Source of the DNA: UBA2966 sp965242505
GTDB taxonomy: Bacteria; Pseudomonadota; Alphaproteobacteria; UBA2966
Assembly: GCA_965242505.1 (NCBI GenBank)
Contig: OZ251449.1
Location: 372,001 to 436,000, forward strand
DNA: 64,000 nucleotides
Direction of reading: 5' to 3'
Part shown: piece after piece, positions 43,240 through 51,953 of the stretch
Numbering within the stretch: the first letter of the stretch is position 1
Layout: each line of letters opens with the position of its first letter
Notes under the pieces: generated by a model
Database searches by the model: none
What the model was told of the DNA's origin: nothing
Seen by the model: only the letters and a program-made list of their open reading frames with translations
Made by a program: the position numbers and the translations under genes

Positions 43240-44457
43240 CTACGGCGAATCCGGTCCCGGCGGGTTCAGGGGAATGACGTCCACCGGCGTTCCCTTCGGC
43301 GCGGCGGGCGCGTGCGGGGCGCGGACGATCAGACAGTCGGCGCGGGCCAGGCGGGACAACATGCTCGAGTCCTGGACGTCGAAGGGCGTGGCGATCAGGG
43401 CGCCCGACTCGTCCCTCGCGAGGGTGGCGCGCAGGTAGTCTTCCCGGCGGTCGTTCGCGGCGACGTCGCGGCCGAGTTCCGCCTTGCCGCGGCGCGCCGA
43501 CGTCTCGCCCAGCCCGAGCATCTTTGCGATCGCGGGACGCAGGAAGATCAGGCCGCACACGAGGGCGGACACGGGATTTCCCGGCAGGCCGAGCATCGCC
43601 GTTTCGCCCAGGCGCCCGAACATGAGCGGCTTGCCGGGCCTCATGGCGATGCGCCAGAAGTCCACGTCGAGTCCCGCGTCGCCGAGAACGGTCCGCACGA
43701 GGTCGTGATCGCCGACGGACGCGCCTCCGATGGTCACGAGCATGTCCGCGCCCTTCGCCCCGGCTGCGAGGGTCCTGAGCGACTCCTCGGTGTCGAGGGC
43801 GATGCCGAGGTCGATGGCTTCGGCGCCGGACTCCGCCACGAAGGCGCGAAGGCCGAGGTTGTTGGAGCTCACGATCTGGTTGGGTCCGATGGGCTCGCCC
43901 GGCATGACGAGTTCGTCGCCCGTCGCCAGGACGGCGATGCGGGGCTTGCGGCGCACGCGCAGCCACGGACGGTTCATCGACGCGGCCAGCGCGATGTCCC
44001 TGGCGCCCAGGATTCGGCCCGGCGCCAGGCCGATGTCGCCTTCGCCGAAGTCGAGGCCCGCAGGTCGGATATGGGTCCCCGGCGGCGCGCCGGTCTTGAC
44101 GACGATCCGCTCGCCGTTCGCATCGGCGTTTTCCTGGATGACGATCGTGTCGGCGCCGCTCGGCACCGGACCGCCGGTGAAGATCCTGACCGCCTCGCCC
44201 GGACCGACGACGCCTTCGTGTGCGCCGCCCGCCGGCGCCTCCCCGACCTGGCGCAGCGTGGCCGGCGTCCGGGCGACGTCGTCCGCGCGCACCGCGTAGC
44301 CGTCCATCGCCGAGACGGCGACCGGCGGCTGGGTGACGCGCGCGCGCGCCTCCGCCGCCAGAACCCGGCCCAGGGCGTCCGCCAGCCCCACGGTCTCGAT
44401 GCCCGTGGGCGCAAGCGGATCGAGTATCCTTCGCCGCGCCTCGGCGACGGAAATCAT
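43240..44457 (-). CDS. moeA: Molybdopterin molybdenumtransferase
   Basis: A 405-residue enzyme that inserts molybdate into adenylated molybdopterin. It shows the MoeA N-terminal pattern P-V-A-V-S-A-M-D-G-Y-A, then I-F-T-G-G-P-V-P-S-G-A-D, the MPT-binding domain with A-V-L-A-T-G-D-E-L, and T-I-G-G-A-S-V-G-D-H-D plus G-L-P-G-N-P-V-S. The moaC stop is 7 bp upstream, so moeA is the distal gene of trpGDC-moaC-moeA. Confidence 0.95.
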   Translation of the reverse strand: MISVAEARRRILDPLAPTGIETVGLADALGRVLAAEARARVTQPPVAVSAMDGYAVRADDVARTPATLRQVGEAPAGGAHEGVVGPGEAVRIFTGGPVPSGADTIVIQENADANGERIVVKTGAPPGTHIRPAGLDFGEGDIGLAPGRILGARDIALAASMNRPWLRVRRKPRIAVLATGDELVMPGEPIGPNQIVSSNNLGLRAFVAESGAEAIDLGIALDTEESLRTLAAGAKGADMLVTIGGASVGDHDLVRTVLGDAGLDVDFWRIAMRPGKPLMFGRLGETAMLGLPGNPVSALVCGLIFLRPAIAKMLGLGETSARRGKAELGRDVAANDRREDYLRATLARDESGALIATPFDVQDSSMLSRLARADCLIVRAPHAPAAPKGTPVDVIPLNPPGPDSP

Positions 44458-44464
44458 CGCCCGC

Positions 44465-44941
44465 TCACTCCGCCTCGAAGACGCCGGACTTGCCGCCGCT
44501 CTTGAACGTCAGACGCGTCGACTCCACCGTCATGGCGCGGTCCACCGACTTGCACATGTCGTAGACCGTGAGCGCGGCCAGCGACGCCGCCGTCAGGGCT
44601 TCCATTTCGACGCCGGTTCGGGAGGTGGTGCGGCAGGTCGAGACGATCGTCACCGCGCTTCGCTCGGGGTCGCAGTTCAGGTCGATGTCGACGGCGGTCA
44701 ACGGCAGCGGGTGGCAGAGCGGGATCAGGTCGGGCGCGCGCTTGGCCGCCATGATTCCGGCGAGTCGCGCGACGCCCAGCACGTCGCCCTTTCCCACCCG
44801 CCCGTCCATGATCATGGCGAGGGTCTCGGGCTTCATGCGCACCCGCGCCTCCGCCGTCGCGACGCGCTCGGTCTCGTCCTTGGAGGTCACGTCGACCATC
44901 CGCGCGTTTCCCCGGTCGTCGAAATGCGTCGATCCGGCCAT
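44465..44941 (-). CDS. moaC: Cyclic pyranopterin monophosphate synthase accessory protein
   Basis: A 158-residue MoaC, acting with MoaA in the first step of molybdenum cofactor synthesis. The typical signatures are M-V-D-V-T-S-K near the N-terminus, I-P-L-C-H-P-L-P-L in the middle and M-E-A-L-T-A-A-S-L-A-A-L-T-V-Y-D-M-C-K. The full family length is present. It sits 12 bp after trpC. Confidence 0.95.
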   Translation of the reverse strand: MAGSTHFDDRGNARMVDVTSKDETERVATAEARVRMKPETLAMIMDGRVGKGDVLGVARLAGIMAAKRAPDLIPLCHPLPLTAVDIDLNCDPERSAVTIVSTCRTTSRTGVEMEALTAASLAALTVYDMCKSVDRAMTVESTRLTFKSGGKSGVFEAE

Positions 44942-44953
44942 CGTTCCGGGCGC

Positions 44954-45772
44954 TCAGGCGGCGGCGGTCGCGTCGGACGCGACGGGCGCCAGCAACTCCG
45001 ACGTGGCCCGGGCGACGTCGTCCGCCCGCATCAGCGATTCCCCCACGAGGAAGCAGTTCACGCCGGCGGCGCTCAGGCGGCGGAGGTCCTGCGGCGTGAA
45101 CAGGCCGCTCTCGCTGACGACGATGGCGTCCTTCGGCGCGTGCCGGGCGAGGGTCTCGGTCGTCGCCAGATCGACGTCGAAGGTCCGGAGATTTCTGTTG
45201 TTGATCCCCACCAGTTCGGGATTCAGGGCTTTCGCGCGTTCCATCTCTTCCCTGTCGTGGACTTCGAACAGCACGTCCATTCCCAGCTCGCGCGCCGCCG
45301 CGGCGAGCGCGTCGGCCAGTTCGTCGTCGAGCGCCGCCATGATCAACAGGACGCAATCGGCGCCGAGCACTCTGGATTCCGCGATCTGGTAAGGCGCGAT
45401 CATGAAGTCCTTGCGCAGGACGGGAAGGCGTCCGGCGTCGCGCGCCTGTTCGAGAAACCCGTCCGCGCCCTGGAAGTAAGGCCCGTCCGTGAGGACGGAG
45501 AGGCAGGTCGCCCCGCCGGCGGCGTAGGCGCGCGCCAGCGTCGCGGGGTCGAAGTCTTCCCGGATCAGGCCCTTCGACGGAGAGGCCTTCTTTATCTCGG
45601 CGATCAGGCCGTGGCCGCCATCCCGCGCGGCCCGCCGGAGCGCCTCGGCGAATCCGCGCGCCGCGGGCGCCGCCCTGGCGGCCGCCAGCATCCGGTCGTC
45701 CGGGACCAGGGCGCGCCGGCGCTCGACGTGAATGCGCTTGTCGGCGATGATCCTGTCGAGAACGTCACCCAT
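44954..45772 (-). CDS. trpC: Indole-3-glycerol-phosphate synthase
   Basis: A 272-residue TIM-barrel enzyme of tryptophan synthesis. The signature I-A-E-I-K-K-A-S-P-S-K-G carries the catalytic lysine; L-R-K-D-F-M, L-F-E-V-H and G-I-N-N-R-N-L complete the active site. It is monofunctional (no PRAI domain). It overlaps trpD by 8 bp, indicating coupled translation. Confidence 0.96.
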   Translation of the reverse strand: MGDVLDRIIADKRIHVERRRALVPDDRMLAAARAAPAARGFAEALRRAARDGGHGLIAEIKKASPSKGLIREDFDPATLARAYAAGGATCLSVLTDGPYFQGADGFLEQARDAGRLPVLRKDFMIAPYQIAESRVLGADCVLLIMAALDDELADALAAAARELGMDVLFEVHDREEMERAKALNPELVGINNRNLRTFDVDLATTETLARHAPKDAIVVSESGLFTPQDLRRLSAAGVNCFLVGESLMRADDVARATSELLAPVASDATAAA

Positions 45773-46805
45773 CCGTCGTCGGCTCGTTGGTGATGGCGAT
45801 CAGGCCGTCGAGCGCGGACCGCGCCTTGCCGCCGTCGATGGAGTCCGCGGCCATGGCCGCGCCGTCCTCGAGGTCGTCCGCTTCTCCCGCGACGACGAGC
45901 GCGCCGGCGGCGTTCATCAGCACGATGTCGCGGAAGGCGTTTCGACGGCCGTCGAGGAGGGCGTCGATCGCCAGCGCGTTGGCGGCCGCATCGCCGCCCT
46001 TCAGCGACTCGCCGTCCGAACGCGGCAGGCCGGCGTCCTCCGGCGCGACTTCGAACGTCCGGATCTCGCCGTCCTTCAGTTCGGCGACGGAGGTGGGGCC
46101 GGTGGTGGTGATCTCGTCCAGTCCGTCGCCGCCGTGGACCACCCAGGCGCGCCGGGAGCCGAGATTCCCGAGCACCCGCGCGAGCGGTTCCACCCATTCC
46201 TTCGAGAAGACGCCGACGAGGTGTTTGTCGACGCCCGCCGGATTCGAGAGCGGTCCCAGCATGTTGAAGATCGTGCGGGCGCCTATTTCGACGCGGGCGC
46301 CGGCCACGTGGCGCATCGCGCCGTGGTGGCGCTGGGCGAACATGAAGCACATGCCCGCCTCCCACAGGGCCTTTCTCGTCAGCGAGAAGTCGCACTCGAC
46401 GTCGACCCCGAGCTCCGCCAGCACGTCCGCGGCGCCCGACCTCGAGGACGCCGCGCGGTTTCCGTGCTTGGCGACGGGAACGCCGCAGCCCGCGACCACG
46501 ATGGCCGCGGCGGTCGATACGTTGTACGTGCCCGAGCGGTCGCCTCCGGTGCCGACCACGTCGATCGCCGCCGCGGGAGATTCGATGCGCGTCATCTTCT
46601 CGCGCATGGTCATGACGGCGCCGGTCAGTTCCTCGACGGTTTCCCCGCGCAGGCGCAGCGCCATGAGGAGCGCGCCCGTCTGCGACGGCGTGGCGTCGCC
46701 GGACATCATGACGTCGAACGCGCGACGGGTCTGGTCGACGCTCAGACGCTCGCCTTCCGCCACCAGGGCCAGGATCTCCTTCATGTCGAGTCGGGCGTCG
46801 CTCAT
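45765..46805 (-). CDS. trpD: Anthranilate phosphoribosyltransferase
   Basis: A 346-residue enzyme joining anthranilate to PRPP. The glycine-rich PRPP site V-G-T-G-G-D-R-S-G-T-Y-N-V-S-T and A-K-H-G-N-R-A-A-S-S-R-S-G-A-A-D are clear. It is separate from TrpG, and the gene starts 7 bp after trpG. Confidence 0.96.
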   Translation of the reverse strand: MSDARLDMKEILALVAEGERLSVDQTRRAFDVMMSGDATPSQTGALLMALRLRGETVEELTGAVMTMREKMTRIESPAAAIDVVGTGGDRSGTYNVSTAAAIVVAGCGVPVAKHGNRAASSRSGAADVLAELGVDVECDFSLTRKALWEAGMCFMFAQRHHGAMRHVAGARVEIGARTIFNMLGPLSNPAGVDKHLVGVFSKEWVEPLARVLGNLGSRRAWVVHGGDGLDEITTTGPTSVAELKDGEIRTFEVAPEDAGLPRSDGESLKGGDAAANALAIDALLDGRRNAFRDIVLMNAAGALVVAGEADDLEDGAAMAADSIDGGKARSALDGLIAITNEPTTDG

Positions 46806-46812
46806 GGGCGCG

Positions 46813-47433
46813 TCATCCAGGGGGCGGCGCGGTCTCCGGAGAGGCGACGGGCGGGATCCCGTCCATTCCGGTCAGCCGGAGGAAATTCGCCAGCACGGCG
46901 TGACCGTGCTCCGACGCGATGCTCTCGGGGTGGAACTGGACGCCGTGGATCGGAAACTCCTTGTGCTCGACGCCCATCACCGTCCCGTCGTCGGTTTCCG
47001 CCGTCACGCGCAGGGAGTCGGGCACGGAGTCGCGGTCGATGGCCAGGGAGTGATAGCGCGTGGCCCGGAACTCCGGGGGCAGGCCGGAGAACACGCCGGC
47101 GCCGACGTTCCGTATGACGCTGAGCTTTCCGTGCATGATCTCGGGCGCCCGGACGATGCGCGCGCCGAACGCCTGGCCGATGGACTGGTGCCCCAGGCAC
47201 ACGCCGAGAACGGGGACCGATCCCGCGGCCTTCTCGACGAGCTCCAGACAGATCCCCGCGCGGTCGGGGTCGCGCGGCCCCGGAGAGAGGACGATCCCGT
47301 CCGGCCGGAGGGCGAGGACGTCGCGCGGCGTCACCGCATCGTTGCGGAAGACGCGCGAGTCCGCGCCCAGCTCCCCCAGGAAGTGGACGAGGTTGTAGGT
47401 GAAACTGTCGTAGTTGTCGATGATGGCCAGCAT
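46813..47433 (-). CDS. trpG: Anthranilate synthase component II (glutamine amidotransferase)
   Basis: A 206-residue class I glutamine amidotransferase supplying ammonia to TrpE. The start is set at M-L-A-I-I-D-N-Y-D-S-F (47433), the family N-terminus; the longer open frame runs back through the toxin gene and is not real. The catalytic Cys is C79 in G-V-C-L-G-H-Q, with the partner His-Glu in V-Q-F-H-P-E-S. The expected neighbour trpE is displaced by a toxin-antitoxin pair whose toxin stop lies 26 bp upstream. Confidence 0.95.
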   Translation of the reverse strand: MLAIIDNYDSFTYNLVHFLGELGADSRVFRNDAVTPRDVLALRPDGIVLSPGPRDPDRAGICLELVEKAAGSVPVLGVCLGHQSIGQAFGARIVRAPEIMHGKLSVIRNVGAGVFSGLPPEFRATRYHSLAIDRDSVPDSLRVTAETDDGTVMGVEHKEFPIHGVQFHPESIASEHGHAVLANFLRLTGMDGIPPVASPETAPPPG

Positions 47434-47459
47434 TCGGCAGTGTATCGGCTTGATCTCCA

Positions 47460-47714
47460 TCAGTAGTGGTATCGGCACTGCGCGATCAGCAGGGCATCCC
47501 CTTCGACCGTGTAGACGAGCCGATGCTCGCCGTCGATTCGCCTTGACCAGTAGCCTTTCAGGTCGCCTTTCAACGGTTCGGGATGACCAATGCCCGCGTA
47601 GGGAGAACGGCGGGCATCTTCTATCACCTGGTTGAGGCGCTTGAGGCGCTTTCGGTCGATTTCCTGCCAGTCGAGATAATCCGCCCATGCACCAGGGGAG
47701 AAGATCAATCGCAT
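47460..47714 (-). CDS. yoeB: YoeB/Txe-family mRNA interferase toxin
   Basis: An 84-residue RelE-superfamily toxin, the same length as E. coli YoeB. Residues aligning with the YoeB active site are present: E46, R65, H83 and the terminal Y84. It is therefore likely an active ribosome-dependent mRNA endonuclease. The gene overlaps the antitoxin gene by 10 bp. The pair sits between trpE and trpG in the trp operon, in the same direction. Confidence 0.88.
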   Translation of the reverse strand: MRLIFSPGAWADYLDWQEIDRKRLKRLNQVIEDARRSPYAGIGHPEPLKGDLKGYWSRRIDGEHRLVYTVEGDALLIAQCRYHY

Positions 47715-47911
47715 TCGATAAGTTCTCGTTCCACCCTTTCACCCGCCGCCAGGCCGTCAATCGCCTTCCGAAGCCGCCGCGCATTCTCCGGGCTGCTCAG
47801 CAGGAATTCGGTTTCGTCCATCTGACGGGTTCCACCCTCGCTCGCCGAGACGGTCATCGCCGGAGCCGTCCGGACGGCGGCTGGCCGGGCGTCGCTTGCT
47901 GTCTTGCTCAT
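47705..47911 (-). CDS. Short YefM-like antitoxin lacking the usual DNA-binding half
   Basis: A 68-residue protein with a strong ribosome binding site (AAGGAG, 9 nt before ATG). The C-terminal part (about 34-66: E-F-L-L-S-S-P-E-N-A-R-R-L then G-E-R-V-E-R-E-L-I-E) resembles the toxin-binding tail of YefM antitoxins. The first roughly 30 residues are a low-complexity T/A/S/R-rich stretch instead of the Phd/YefM N-terminal domain that dimerises and binds DNA. It probably neutralises the adjacent toxin but may be unable to repress its own operon. A search of the flanking frames showed no displaced N-terminal half. Confidence 0.7.
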   Translation of the reverse strand: MSKTASDARPAAVRTAPAMTVSASEGGTRQMDETEFLLSSPENARRLRKAIDGLAAGERVERELIECD

Positions 47912-48129
47912 GGTGGTGATCTCCTTGCAGATTCGGGTTGGACACGAGCGGGCTGCATTCCCAGCTTTTTCAGGCGCCGTCTACAATGTCACCCGTTCGG
48001 CGGAGAAAATCAAACCGAGACGCTGCCCAGCATTCCGATCGTCTGCGGAAAACGCCGTTTCACCGTGTTTCGCATACGCGTCCGCTCCGCGACCCGAGAG
48101 CCGCAACAAACAGAGCGCCGCCCGCGCCG

Positions 48130-49680
48130 TCAAGTCCGGTCCCGTCCGGCCCCGTCCCCCGATCTGTCGCCGGCCGCGGGTTGCGCGGCGAAACGCACGG
48201 CTTCCTCGGCGGCGCGAATCAGGGCCTTGGCCTTGTTGCAGCTCTCCTCGAATTCGGCGTCCGGGTCGCTGTCGGCGACGATGCCGCCGCCGGCCTGGAC
48301 GTACATCGTCCCGTCCATCACCACGGCGGTCCTGAGCGCGATGCAGGTGTCCATGCCGCCGTTCGCCGAGAAGTAACCGATCGCTCCCGCGTACACGCCG
48401 CGCTTCTCGGACTCGAGTTCGTCGATGATTTCCATGGCGCGAACCTTCGGGGCGCCGCTCACCGTGCCCGCCGGAAACGCGCCGCACAGGGCGTCCATGG
48501 CGTCGAACCGGTCGTCGATCGCGCCCTCGACGTTGGAAACGATGTGCATCACGTGGGAGTAGTTTTCGATGACCATCCGTTCGGTCACGCCGACCGTGCC
48601 GATTTTCGCCACGCGCCCCACGTCGTTGCGCCCGAGGTCCAGCAACATCAGGTGTTCCGCGAGTTCCTTGGGGTCCGACAGCAGGTCCGCCGCGAGCGCT
48701 TCGTCTTCCTCGCGGTTGGCGCCCCGCGGGCGCGTCCCCGCGATCGGCCGGACCGTCACGGCGCCGTCCCGCAACCTCACCAGGATTTCCGGGCTCGAGC
48801 CGACGATCGAGAACCCGTCCAGCTGCAGGAAATACATGAAGGGGGAAGGGTTGGTGCGGCGCAGCGCCCGGTAGAGCGCGAACGGCGGCAGCGCGAAGGG
48901 CAGGCTGAAGCGCTGGGACAACACGGTCTGGAAGACGTCTCCTGCGGCGATGTACGCCTTGGCCCTCTCGACCATCTCGCGATAGTCCCGACGGCTCATG
49001 TTCGAGACCGGCTCCGGCAGCTCGATGGCCGGCTCGCGCGGACCGCGGGCGTGTGGGAGGCTTTTCTCCAGGCCCGACGTCGCCTCGGACAGCGTGTCGA
49101 CGGCGGACCGCCAGGCGCGGGCGGCGTCCACGCCCGGGGTCGGGCGGGCCGGCGTGACGAACGTGACGACGTCCTTGACCGAATCGAAGATCGCCATGAC
49201 CGTCGGGCGGACGAAGACGCCGTCGGGAATCCCGAGGACGTCGGGGTTCGGCTCCGGCAGCCGTTCCATCAGGCGGACCGTGTCGTAGGCCATGTAGCCG
49301 ACGAGGCCGGCGGCCATCGGCGGGAGTTCCTCCGGCAGGTCGATGCGCGATTCGTCGATCAGCCGCCGCAGGGCGTCGAGGGATCCCGCCTCGCACGTCT
49401 CGAACGCGTCCGGGTCGATCAGGGCGTTCCGATTGATCTCCGCCCGGTCGCCGTGGCAGCGCCAGACGAGATCCGGGTTCATGCCGATGATCGAGTACCT
49501 GCCCCTCACGTCGCCGCCCTCCACCGACTCGAGCAGGAAACTGTTGGGGGCGCCGTCGGCGAGCTTCAGCATGGCCGATACGGGAGTTTCGAGGTCGGCG
49601 ACCAGGTCGGTCCAGACGACCTGGCTTCCGCCCGCGTCGTAGACGGCCTGGAACGCGTCGAGTGTCGGGGAGATCGTCAT
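48130..49680 (-). CDS. trpE: Anthranilate synthase component I
   Basis: A 516-residue chorismate-utilising enzyme making anthranilate with TrpG. The start is M-T-I-S-P-T at 49680. The feedback-inhibition motif L49-L-E-S52 is present, so tryptophan sensitivity is expected. The chorismate-binding domain shows I-A-G-T-R-P-R-G, D-L-G-R-N-D-V-G-R, and F-P-A-G-T-V-S-G-A-P-K. The 97-bp upstream space to the methyltransferase stop shows no clear trp-rich leader or attenuator. The trp genes may now depend on a different promoter. Confidence 0.95.
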   Translation of the reverse strand: MTISPTLDAFQAVYDAGGSQVVWTDLVADLETPVSAMLKLADGAPNSFLLESVEGGDVRGRYSIIGMNPDLVWRCHGDRAEINRNALIDPDAFETCEAGSLDALRRLIDESRIDLPEELPPMAAGLVGYMAYDTVRLMERLPEPNPDVLGIPDGVFVRPTVMAIFDSVKDVVTFVTPARPTPGVDAARAWRSAVDTLSEATSGLEKSLPHARGPREPAIELPEPVSNMSRRDYREMVERAKAYIAAGDVFQTVLSQRFSLPFALPPFALYRALRRTNPSPFMYFLQLDGFSIVGSSPEILVRLRDGAVTVRPIAGTRPRGANREEDEALAADLLSDPKELAEHLMLLDLGRNDVGRVAKIGTVGVTERMVIENYSHVMHIVSNVEGAIDDRFDAMDALCGAFPAGTVSGAPKVRAMEIIDELESEKRGVYAGAIGYFSANGGMDTCIALRTAVVMDGTMYVQAGGGIVADSDPDAEFEESCNKAKALIRAAEEAVRFAAQPAAGDRSGDGAGRDRT

Positions 49681-49777
49681 GCTTGGCGCTTCGTCCCTGA
49701 TATATTGACGACCCGATCTCATGCGAGGAGCCTTGACCATGCCCCGTAGTCGTCCAGTGTTTCCATCGTTATGGAGC

Positions 49778-50911
49778 TCATTTTCTATCAATCAAAAAAA
49801 GGAACTCTCGATTGGGAATCTCTATATCGTGAATCCATTCGTTGGTCCACTTCATCTCCGCCATGACGTTGCGCTTGTAATCCAATTCGATAACGTCGAC
49901 AACATTACCATTTACGGAAAGAATATCATTCATTTCCGTCGCAGTGGCTCGACCGCCCGAACTGTATGATAGAATCACCCATCGGGCCGTAGTGGACTGG
50001 ATCAGCCGTTCGATCGCTTCGACTGCCAGAAAGCGCCCTGAGTGAGGATTTTTCTTGAATTCCTCGAACTCGGATCCGGCTATGGCGTCAGATGTGTCTT
50101 TTCTGCGCATGGCCTTGCCGAACAACTCCGGTGAATCGTTCAGGCAAATGGTAGTCCACAAGTGGTAGTATGCGGCATAACGAACTCGTGAGGGAGGCAT
50201 TTTCTGATTGTTCGAACCGTATGGCGGGTCAAAGTATGCGAGGTCGACGTTACGATCAGTGACATTGAATATGTTTTCACGAAGAACTTCGTTGTGAAAT
50301 TCAGAGATGAACAGTTCAGGAATTTCAAGGTGCAATTCATTGAATGATCGTGGGGACCAGTTTTTAAGGTATGAGGTAAAATGACCAAGGGTGTTGTCTA
50401 CGCGATCCAATCCCAGAATCAGACTCGTCAGAGCAACGGATTTTTCGACCGGAGACAGACAGAGATTGTCAATCTCCTCGCGAATCCCATCCAATTTTCG
50501 GGTATTGTGAATTTGCCAAGGCTTCTTGAGACCGTCACGCTGGACGGCCGTTCCGTCATTCTCTTCCCCTCCATAGTGTTCGGTAAACCAGCCATCCCTC
50601 GGCGAAACGTTGTTCAAACCTTGAATTAGTCTGGAATAGTCGTCTTTCGGTTTCCGATTCAGCAGGTAACAGATGCCAAAAATCTCTGACCAAACAGAAA
50701 CGTCATTACAGACGACTCGATATCCTGACTTGGAAAAGGCTTGAGACACTCGGGTTGATCCGGAGAAACCATCAAGAATACTCTCGGCCCCCGTTCGTCG
50801 CGCCAGATTGAGAATATATGGTAGTATTTTGAGCTTGGAGCCAATATACTTGATCCCTTCCGTGGTTGGTGTATCGACAACGATATCGTCGAAGATTGAC
50901 AGATTGACCAT
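49778..50911 (-). CDS. D12-class N6-adenine DNA methyltransferase
   Basis: A 377-residue Dam-like methyltransferase. Motif X-type K-Y-I-G-S-K lies near residue 21, the SAM-binding motif D-G-F-S-G-S-T-R near 47, and the catalytic D228-P-P-Y231 in Y-F-D-P-P-Y-G-S-N. The motif order is that of the alpha/D12 group. The gene is markedly richer in A+T than its neighbours, evidence of transfer. It starts on the stop of the upstream endonuclease-like gene (TAATG), so the two are translationally coupled. The recognition site cannot be predicted. The downstream gene is trpE. Confidence 0.88.
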   Translation of the reverse strand: MVNLSIFDDIVVDTPTTEGIKYIGSKLKILPYILNLARRTGAESILDGFSGSTRVSQAFSKSGYRVVCNDVSVWSEIFGICYLLNRKPKDDYSRLIQGLNNVSPRDGWFTEHYGGEENDGTAVQRDGLKKPWQIHNTRKLDGIREEIDNLCLSPVEKSVALTSLILGLDRVDNTLGHFTSYLKNWSPRSFNELHLEIPELFISEFHNEVLRENIFNVTDRNVDLAYFDPPYGSNNQKMPPSRVRYAAYYHLWTTICLNDSPELFGKAMRRKDTSDAIAGSEFEEFKKNPHSGRFLAVEAIERLIQSTTARWVILSYSSGGRATATEMNDILSVNGNVVDVIELDYKRNVMAEMKWTNEWIHDIEIPNREFLFLIDRK

Positions 50912-51756
50912 TACGAGAGTCTCGCGCGTTGTTTCAGTAGAGCGATGTCTTCCTTGATTTTCTCAAGTGCTGTGACATGGCCCCGCTCGGATGAAACGAG
51001 AGCGTGAGAAAAGAGTTGAACCAAGGTGAGATTATGGGAGTAATCGATCCAACCGTCAGTAATGCTATCAAAGAATTTGAGGCCATTCCTGGTATGTGTC
51101 CATAGTCCCCGTTGAAGCGCATCGGCGGCAGCGTCGCCATAACGCACTTCACAAATATAGTCATCTTCAGAGCTGTAGAATCTATAAACTGGATGTTTTC
51201 TTCCTCTTCCTGATCTCTCCAGGACAATCCGCGCAGTTGCGTTGCGCGCATATGCGTAGTCAAACACCATGATATTGCAGCGCCGGGATTCCTCATCGTA
51301 AATCAATGGCAGCACGTTGATGTTCCCGAAATCGGAAAAGGCGGGATCATCAAGAACCGCCCTGACGCGACTGTTTCCAACAATGGCCTTGCCTTCTTCC
51401 TGAAGGCGAGGAAACATGGAATAATTTCTATCTATAGATAGCTGTAGAGGTCCGTCACCGTATGCCTTCAGGCTAATTGGAAATTCTTCCTTGGTGATTT
51501 CATTAACAACCGTGATGTCCTCTTCCTGAGATTTGGATCGATACAAATCCTTTCCCACATGAATGGAGTAAAAATCATACATATACTGATTGATGAATTC
51601 GGAGATCGCTATTTCCGCAAGATCGCCATGTGTTTTGTTGCCAACGAGTCGCATCGTGAAGATATTGCCGAGTGTCGTCACAATGACTTCGGGTTGTTTC
51701 CTGATCAAAAGTTTGAGGCGTGTCATAAAATCCTTGTATGCTCCGACGGTGTTCAT
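50911..51756 (-). CDS. Probable type II restriction endonuclease partner of the methyltransferase
   Basis: A 281-residue protein with no family I can name. The start at 51756 is preferred (GGGAG about 13 nt upstream); an in-frame ATG at 51801 lacks a binding site. A plausible PD-(D/E)xK-like nuclease core is visible: G-D-L-A-E-I helix, E-E-D-I-T-V about residue 80, then I-S-L-K-A-Y-G-D-G-P-L-Q-L about residue 95. The Lys would be catalytic. Pairing with a DNA methyltransferase, TAATG overlap and shared low G+C make a restriction role likely. It is inserted between ppiD and trpE. Confidence 0.65.
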   Translation of the reverse strand: MNTVGAYKDFMTRLKLLIRKQPEVIVTTLGNIFTMRLVGNKTHGDLAEIAISEFINQYMYDFYSIHVGKDLYRSKSQEEDITVVNEITKEEFPISLKAYGDGPLQLSIDRNYSMFPRLQEEGKAIVGNSRVRAVLDDPAFSDFGNINVLPLIYDEESRRCNIMVFDYAYARNATARIVLERSGRGRKHPVYRFYSSEDDYICEVRYGDAAADALQRGLWTHTRNGLKFFDSITDGWIDYSHNLTLVQLFSHALVSSERGHVTALEKIKEDIALLKQRARLS

Positions 51757-51953
51757 CGTGGATCCGTCTCCCTGATGTCTCGTCCTGTACGAATCTTGCA
51801 TGACGAACGGATCGCCGCAGTCACCGATACCGTCCTGCCATCGAACGCTTCCTTACGGGAGTACGCGCGTCATGATCGCACGGATCGGCATCTCCGGGGG
51901 CGCTGTGCGGCATCCACTCCAGGCTCTTCAATGACTCTTCTTCTCCAGAGCGC

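Noticed and set aside
46813..47784. 323-codon version of trpG
   Set aside because: The extra N-terminal part overlaps the toxin gene and has no similarity to TrpG; the family N-terminus begins at 47433.
47687..48376. 229-codon + strand frame across the toxin-antitoxin and trpE region
   Set aside because: It is antisense to the antitoxin gene and trpE, with no recognisable domain.
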